A DNA stretch of 64,000 nucleotides from Sedimentisphaerales bacterium (GTDB taxonomy: Bacteria > Planctomycetota > Phycisphaerae > Sedimentisphaerales > Anaerobacaceae). Location: the NCBI GenBank assembly GCA_016927855.1, contig JAFGLV010000062.1, positions 20,488 through 84,487 of the forward strand. The letters are read 5' to 3'. Under the pieces are notes generated by a model. It saw only the letters and a program-made list of their open reading frames with translations. It ran no database searches and was not told where the DNA came from. The translations under genes and the position numbers were made by a program. The first letter of the stretch is position 1; each line of letters begins with the position of its first letter. Below are positions 59,929 to 64,000 of this stretch, piece by piece.

Positions 59929-60783
59929 CTATTCTGTGTCCCTGGCGATCCGTGCCAGGTTTGGATACGCTTTGAGCAGCCCTTGAGGCACTGGCTGCTT
60001 CTGCCCACTGATCAGGGCTTTCAACTCAATCGCATTGGCCAGCTCCGCCCCTCGGTAATGATTGTTGGCGATCACCGTCAGCTTCTCGAACGCTTTGCCC
60101 AGTTCGTCGAGCCGTCCTTTGATGCCGGCCAGTTCCCGTTCGCTATAGTAATAGTTGTAGGTTTCATCACGTCCGGCCTTGCTGAACCATTTCTCGACGT
60201 TCCGGCCATGCATGCGAAAATAGCCTTCCCGCCCGACCGTGCAGTGCTGCAAATTGAACGACCGGCTCGACGTCGGGTAATCCAGGTTGCACACCGTCAC
60301 GCCCAACCCATCGAGGAAATCCAGCGCGTCCTGTGCCTCCCACGACTTGTGCCGCAGCTCCACCACCAGGCTGAAGGCGTCGTTGAAACGGCTGACGATG
60401 TTGCTCAGATGCTGTCGGGCCGGCCCACCGTCGGCAAAATCATAGCGAAACTGCACCAGCAGGTGCCTGAGCTTGCCGGTCTCCAGGAAAGGCTCGAAGC
60501 CGCGATGGAACTGCGTGACGGTTTCGGGATCGATCTTGCCTTCGTGCGTGAAGCTCTGGTGCAGCTTCGCGGTGAAGAAAAAGCCAGGCCTGTCCGAGGT
60601 CCGGTTCAGCCACGAGCGGACCGTCCTGGCAAAAGGCGGACGGTAGAACGTGCTGTTGATCTCGATACAGTCCACGAACCGACTCACGTAGACGAGCTGG
60701 TCCATCTTCGACTCGGTATAGACGATCCCCTCCCAATCCGGATAGGACCATCCCGCGATACCGATATGAATTGGACAAGTCAT
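59929..60783 (-). CDS. DUF72 family protein
   Basis: 284 residues from MTCPIHIGIAGWSYPDWEG, the family signature, with AGAGGTG upstream. Further family phrases: FYRPPFARTVRSWLNRT, FFTAKLHQSFTHEG, LLVQFRYDF and the late NNHYRGAELANA. DUF72 proteins form a TIM-barrel-like fold of unproven activity; a link to DNA repair has been suggested because the gene often lies near repair genes. Here it sits between lexA and a dnaE-like gene on the same strand, which supports that idea. Confidence 0.9.
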   Translation of the reverse strand: MTCPIHIGIAGWSYPDWEGIVYTESKMDQLVYVSRFVDCIEINSTFYRPPFARTVRSWLNRTSDRPGFFFTAKLHQSFTHEGKIDPETVTQFHRGFEPFLETGKLRHLLVQFRYDFADGGPARQHLSNIVSRFNDAFSLVVELRHKSWEAQDALDFLDGLGVTVCNLDYPTSSRSFNLQHCTVGREGYFRMHGRNVEKWFSKAGRDETYNYYYSERELAGIKGRLDELGKAFEKLTVIANNHYRGAELANAIELKALISGQKQPVPQGLLKAYPNLARIARDTE

Positions 60784-60888
60784 AACACACCTCTGCTGGA
60801 TCGTTTTGCGGTTGCGGTTGCGCGGCTCGTTTCGTCAATCGGTTGCTTGTAGTGTGCCCGTAAGAGCCTGCCCTGAGCTTGTCGAAGG

Positions 60889-60917
60889 GGCATAAACAAG
60901 ATCGAACTAGAGTTCAA
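60889..60917 (-). promoter_or_regulatory. Promoter with LexA-box-like palindrome before the DUF72-dnaE genes
   Basis: The perfect palindrome GAACTAGAGTTC (60904-60915) fits the Gram-positive-type LexA box GAAC-N4-GTTC. It overlaps a possible -35 box TTGAAC (60917-60912, minus strand) spaced 17 bases from TATGCC (60894-60889). The -10 match is poor (3/6). A bound repressor here would block transcription of DUF72 and, through it, the polymerase. Confidence 0.5.
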
Positions 60918-60982
60918 ACTTGTCCATAGCGTCTGACGACGCCACTACAAACGAGCATCGCAACTCCAACCGCAACCGAGTT

Positions 60983-61597
60983 CTACATATCCATCCGAAT
61001 GCACCCCACGACCTTACCCACGATACGCACGTCCTTGTCGGAACGTTTGAGATAGCGCGTCTTGTAGCGCGCCCGGCGGTTGGCGGGCTTTAGCGCGATC
61101 CGGTCCTTCTGCACGAACACGCGCTTGACGGTGGCTTCGTCGCCCAAAAGGACGACGCCGATCTGCCCGTTTTCGAGACGCGACGTAAGCTGCACCACGA
61201 CGTAGTCACCATCCAAGATGCCGTCGTCGACCATGCTGTCGCCCGCGACTTTCAGCACGAAAGCCCCTTGCGACCGGTCCAGCAGCTTCTCGACGCTCAG
61301 GTAGCCTTCGATATTTTCCTCCGCCAGGATCGGCTCACCGGCCGCGACCCGACCCACGATGGGAATGCCCTGTGGAGCAACTTCACTGAGATACGCCTCC
61401 GACAGGCGCAGGCCCCGGTGCCCCCCCACATCTACCAGATATCCCTTCTTCTTGAGATAGCCTACCAACTGGTAGACCGCGTTCTGGGCCAAATGGAAAT
61501 GCTGAGCGATTTCCCGCTGGCTCGGGGGGTGATTCTCCCGCAGCCGGCCCACGATGAACGCCAGCACCTGCTGCTGTTTTTCCGTCAAGGACTCCAT
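60983..61597 (-). CDS. lexA: LexA repressor
   Basis: 204 residues from MESLTEKQQQVLAFIVGRL (GGAG 8 bases upstream; the longer start at 61639 is less likely). N-terminal winged helix: PPSQREIAQHFHLAQNAVYQLVGYLKKKGYL. The cleavage region holds Ala-Gly in VGRVAAGEPILAEE. The latent protease shows Ser in KVAGDSMVDDGILDGD and Lys in GDEATVKRVF. LexA represses SOS genes and self-cleaves on RecA filaments. The recognition helix differs from the E. coli protein, so a different operator is expected. It is followed on the same strand by DUF72 and a dnaE-like gene. Confidence 0.94.
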   Translation of the reverse strand: MESLTEKQQQVLAFIVGRLRENHPPSQREIAQHFHLAQNAVYQLVGYLKKKGYLVDVGGHRGLRLSEAYLSEVAPQGIPIVGRVAAGEPILAEENIEGYLSVEKLLDRSQGAFVLKVAGDSMVDDGILDGDYVVVQLTSRLENGQIGVVLLGDEATVKRVFVQKDRIALKPANRRARYKTRYLKRSDKDVRIVGKVVGCIRMDM

Positions 61598-61630
61598 GCC
61601 AACCACTCCAAAATGACTCAATTCCCAGCT

Positions 61631-61648
61631 TATGGACATTTGACCATA
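61631..61648. promoter_or_regulatory. Candidate LexA operator upstream of lexA
   Basis: TATGGACATTTGACCATA is an 18-base imperfect palindrome (TATGG...CCATA) lying 34-51 bases before the lexA ATG, where an autoregulatory operator would be expected. Its half TATGGACA occurs again on the minus strand at the DUF72 promoter (around 60921-60928). Confidence 0.45.
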
Positions 61649-61723
61649 TTATCAACAAGAATTTTCCGCCAATATTCTTTTCGGTAGGATTCGCATTCGC
61701 AAGCAACGCCAGCGGACACACCA

Positions 61724-61837
61724 CTGTCATGTCGAGCGCAGCCAAGCGGAGTCGAGACATCTGGCCGCAAATCAAACGTTCCCTTCCCTCTTGACCAGAT
61801 TTCTCCGCGCGGGCTTCGCCCTTGATCGAAATGACAG
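61724..61837. repeat. MITE-like palindromic repeat element
   Basis: 114 bases with inverted ends: CTGTCAT(G/T)TCGA at the left and the complement TCGAAATGACAG at the right, plus inner matches around ACATCTGG/CCAGATTT. The pattern resembles dispersed non-coding palindromes common in many bacterial genomes (CTGTCATTTCGAGC...AAATGACAG). No target-site duplication is seen and no ORF is supported inside; the mtlD-like frame that runs into it is not the true start. Confidence 0.6.
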
Positions 61838-61941
61838 AGACAAGCAACAGACTCATACTCGCTGGCAATACCACAGGAGGCATGATATTCTCTTCCCGAT
61901 GTCGCCGCGACGGCCGGGCAAGAGCCGAGGAGCACTCGGGC

Positions 61942-63099
61942 ATGAATGAGATGGTCAATGAGAACAACGTCGTTGTCTTCGGGGCCGGAGCGGCCGGCAA
62001 GGGATTGATCGGACTGCTGTTCGCGCAGGCCGGCTACCACGTCACGTTCGTCGATATCAAGGACGACCTCGTGCAGCGCCTCCGCGCCTCAGGGAAATAC
62101 CACGTCCTGCTGCACTGTCTCGACGGCAGTCGACGTGAGCATGTCGTCGAAGGCTTCCACATCCTGCGCGCGGGCGATCGTGACGCAATCGCGCAGGAAA
62201 TCACCCGTGCTGCCTTTGTCCTGACCGCCGTCTTCCCTCAGAACCTGCCCGACGTGGCGCAGACCGTCGCGCTGGGCCTGGAGGAGTGTCGCCGGGCTGG
62301 ACGACAGGTTCCTCTGAATTGCATCGCCTGCGAGAACATGAAGAACAGCTCCTCGACGCTATGTCGATACGTTGCCGAGCGCTTGAAGGCAGAAGTGCTG
62401 GAATATAGCGACGCACACGTTGGCTTTCCGGATTGTATGATCAATCGTGTGGTCCCGGCTCCGTTCGATCCGTTGCGGGTGGAGACGGAAGACTACTGTG
62501 AGTGGACCGCCGACGCCGGCGCACTCAAAGGCACACCGCCCGAGAGAATCGACTTCATCGAATGGGTGCACAACCAGAACGCACGGCTGGACCGCAAGCT
62601 GATGGTCTACAACGGCGCGCACGCGGCCTGCGCCTACTTCGCTTTCCCGCGCGGGCACACCTGGATACACGAAGCTGTCACAGACTCCGCTGTCGCGACG
62701 CTCGTCGAAGGCACCTTGAATGAGTTGGCGGCGGTCGTCCAGCGTCTGCACGGTTTCAATGAGGAAGCGATGGGCGACTACAAGCGCGACTTCTGGCTGC
62801 GGGCGCGCAACGCCGGCATGAAGGATACCATCGTGAGAATTGCACGCCAGCCGATCCGCAAGCTGGGCCGGCACGAGCGGCTGATCGCACCGGCCAAACT
62901 CGCCCAGCAATATGGTCTGCGCCGCCAGCACATCTTGCGCGCCATCCTCGTGGCAGTGGAATTTCGATACGCTGAGGATGCAGAGTCGGTAGAATTGGCC
63001 CGGCGGTTGAGTCGGGACGGCCTGCGCCGGACGCTGGCGACGGTCAGCGACTTGCCGCCCGACGACTCGTTACTCGACGAGCTTGCGAACATCCTGTAG
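61942..63099 (+). CDS. mtlD: Mannitol-1-phosphate 5-dehydrogenase
   Basis: 385 residues from the ATG at 61942 (AGGAG 10 bases upstream), close to the usual 382. The NAD-binding loop VVVFGAGAAGKGLIGLLFAQAG is at the N-terminus. The polyol dehydrogenase core follows: NCIACENMKNSSSTL, VGFPDCMINRVVPAP, and the catalytic Lys-x5-Asn-x2-His in RKLMVYNGAHAACAYF. It interconverts mannitol-1-phosphate and fructose-6-phosphate. It lies 88 bases before a medium-chain sugar-type dehydrogenase on the same strand, so a polyol or sorbose-type pathway is likely. No phosphotransferase gene is seen in the window. Confidence 0.92.
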   Translation: MNEMVNENNVVVFGAGAAGKGLIGLLFAQAGYHVTFVDIKDDLVQRLRASGKYHVLLHCLDGSRREHVVEGFHILRAGDRDAIAQEITRAAFVLTAVFPQNLPDVAQTVALGLEECRRAGRQVPLNCIACENMKNSSSTLCRYVAERLKAEVLEYSDAHVGFPDCMINRVVPAPFDPLRVETEDYCEWTADAGALKGTPPERIDFIEWVHNQNARLDRKLMVYNGAHAACAYFAFPRGHTWIHEAVTDSAVATLVEGTLNELAAVVQRLHGFNEEAMGDYKRDFWLRARNAGMKDTIVRIARQPIRKLGRHERLIAPAKLAQQYGLRRQHILRAILVAVEFRYAEDAESVELARRLSRDGLRRTLATVSDLPPDDSLLDELANIL

Positions 63100-63186
63100 A
63101 ACTGCGCAGTCGGCGTGTGGCAGCCTCAAGCGCTGCTTGGGGATGGACAACACAAGAGAACGGAACCTCGTTGACAGGAGAGAAAC

Positions 63187-64000
63187 GTGGCGGTTCAGAA
63201 TATCCCGGACACGATGCGGGCGTTGGTACTGAGCGGAACCGGCTTTGAGAACGTGGCGTTGAAGGAGATGCCGGTCAGCCGGCCGGGCCCGAACCAGTTG
63301 CTCGCGCGCGTGGACGCCGCCGGTGTATGTACCAGCCTGATCAAGCTCATCGAACAAGGCCCGGCCCACCGCCACCTGGCCGGCTGGGACCCCGCCAAGT
63401 GGCCGCTGATCCTGGGTGACGAGGGAGCGGTGACGCTCGTCGAAGTCGGTACCGCCCTCCAGGACAAGTACGCACCGGGCCAGCGTTTCGTTATCCAGCC
63501 CGCCGTCGATCATCCGCCGATCAACCACCGCGAGCGGTTCCGTGACAACGCGCGGGGACTCAACAAGGTCTCGGTCGGCTACACCCTGCCCGGCCACTTG
63601 GCCGAGTACATCCTCATCCAGGAAGAGGTCCTCGCTGGCCGCTGTCTGCTGCCGTACGCCGAGTCGCTACCCTACGCGCACGCCGCCATCGCCGAGCCGT
63701 TCTCGTGCGTGATCTCTGCCCAGGACCATCACGTTCACCTCAAGCAGGATGATGGTTTGCGCCCCCGCGACGTCTACCGGGGCCTCAAGCCGAGCGGTAT
63801 CACCGTCATCCTGGGACTCGGCGCCATGGGCCGCATGCACGTGGACCTCGCGATGAGCTACAAGCCCAAGGCCGTCGTCGCGGTGGACGTGCTCGACGAG
63901 CGGCTGGCGAAGGTCCGCCAATTGTACGCCGCCCGCGCGCAGGAAAAGGGCGTGCAATTGCACCTGGTCAACGTTTCGCAGCAGGACGTCGGCGCGTTCC
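63187..64000 (+). CDS. Zinc-type medium-chain dehydrogenase (SorE-like), 3'-truncated
   Basis: The GTG at 63187 has AGGAG 7 bases upstream; 271 residues are visible and the frame is open at the window edge. The GroES-like part (ARVDAAGVCTSLIKLIEQG, LILGDEGAVTLVEVG) has a Cys at the catalytic zinc position, and the Rossmann loop reads VILGLGAMGRMHVDLAM. The segment HHVHLKQDDGLRPRD between the two is like sorbose-1-phosphate/sorbitol-type dehydrogenases. It may oxidise or reduce a sugar phosphate together with the mannitol-1-phosphate dehydrogenase upstream. Substrate not certain. Confidence 0.85.
   Translation, partial: MAVQNIPDTMRALVLSGTGFENVALKEMPVSRPGPNQLLARVDAAGVCTSLIKLIEQGPAHRHLAGWDPAKWPLILGDEGAVTLVEVGTALQDKYAPGQRFVIQPAVDHPPINHRERFRDNARGLNKVSVGYTLPGHLAEYILIQEEVLAGRCLLPYAESLPYAHAAIAEPFSCVISAQDHHVHLKQDDGLRPRDVYRGLKPSGITVILGLGAMGRMHVDLAMSYKPKAVVAVDVLDERLAKVRQLYAARAQEKGVQLHLVNVSQQDVGAF

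Noticed and set aside
60866..60891. CCCTGAGCTTGTCGAAGGG-type sequence as a LexA site
   Set aside because: This matches a REP-like sequence common in many genomes rather than an operator; it was not counted as regulatory.
1..64000. CRISPR arrays, integrases, transposases, prophage genes
   Set aside because: None was seen; repeats found are single hairpins or short arrays without spacers, and no recombinase motif was recognised.

Overview
This 64 kb, GC-rich window looks like chromosomal DNA of a planctomycete, most likely of the Phycisphaerae/Sedimentisphaerales kind. That is inferred from gene content; there is no rRNA to confirm it. The indications are an orphan type II pseudopilin with a planctomycete-style C-terminus, several ECF sigma factors (one fused to a membrane segment and a long extracytoplasmic region), secreted multidomain sugar-binding proteins, GH29 and GH51 glycosidases, and a hairpin repeat that is translated as 'GRDAHA' at a gene end. 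No prophage, insertion sequence, CRISPR array or plasmid genes were seen.

Layout. 1-13.7 kb: a truncated alpha-L-fucosidase, a secreted HEAT-like protein, an SGNH/TPR membrane protein, a sodium symporter with its tiny partner subunit, a small-multidrug-export-type protein, a pseudopilin, a frameshifted Bcr/CflA transporter next to a LOG-family protein, and a frameshifted GH51 arabinofuranosidase. 13.7-20.9 kb: an S9 peptidase, a 1361-residue ECF sigma fusion and a flavin reductase. 21.1-27 kb: the fatty-acid operon rpmF-plsX-fabH-fabD-fabG-acpP-fabF with a strong promoter and a terminator. 27-30.3 kb: a CaCA antiporter, a RACo-like corrinoid-protein activator, a 26-residue very basic peptide and a small cysteine-containing protein.

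30.4-41.1 kb: two ECF modules with the same plan (sigma factor, short single-pass membrane protein, helical exported protein) flank secreted proteins of sugar-binding or beta-repeat type. The second module resembles the CnrH/CnrY/CnrX metal-sensing system. 41.1-54.7 kb: a minus-strand type II secretion/type IV pilus-like operon (E-F-G-H-I-J-K-PilMN-PilO-D) followed by three two-component genes. Several junctions overlap as TGATG, which suggests translational coupling.

54.8-64 kb: tRNA-Cys, a GNAT acetyltransferase and a Tat-exported aldo/keto reductase. Then comes a damage-response cassette, lexA - DUF72 - dnaE-like polymerase, with LexA-box-like palindromes. The window ends with mannitol-1-phosphate dehydrogenase and a truncated medium-chain dehydrogenase. 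The intergenic DNA of this part carries unusual hairpins built from short tandem units and one MITE-like palindromic repeat.

The most unusual items are the membrane-tethered sigma factor fusion, the lexA-linked polymerase whose PHP domain has lost its metal ligands, the tandem-unit hairpins, and the two parallel ECF modules. Both frameshifts are single missing bases in short G runs and may be assembly errors.
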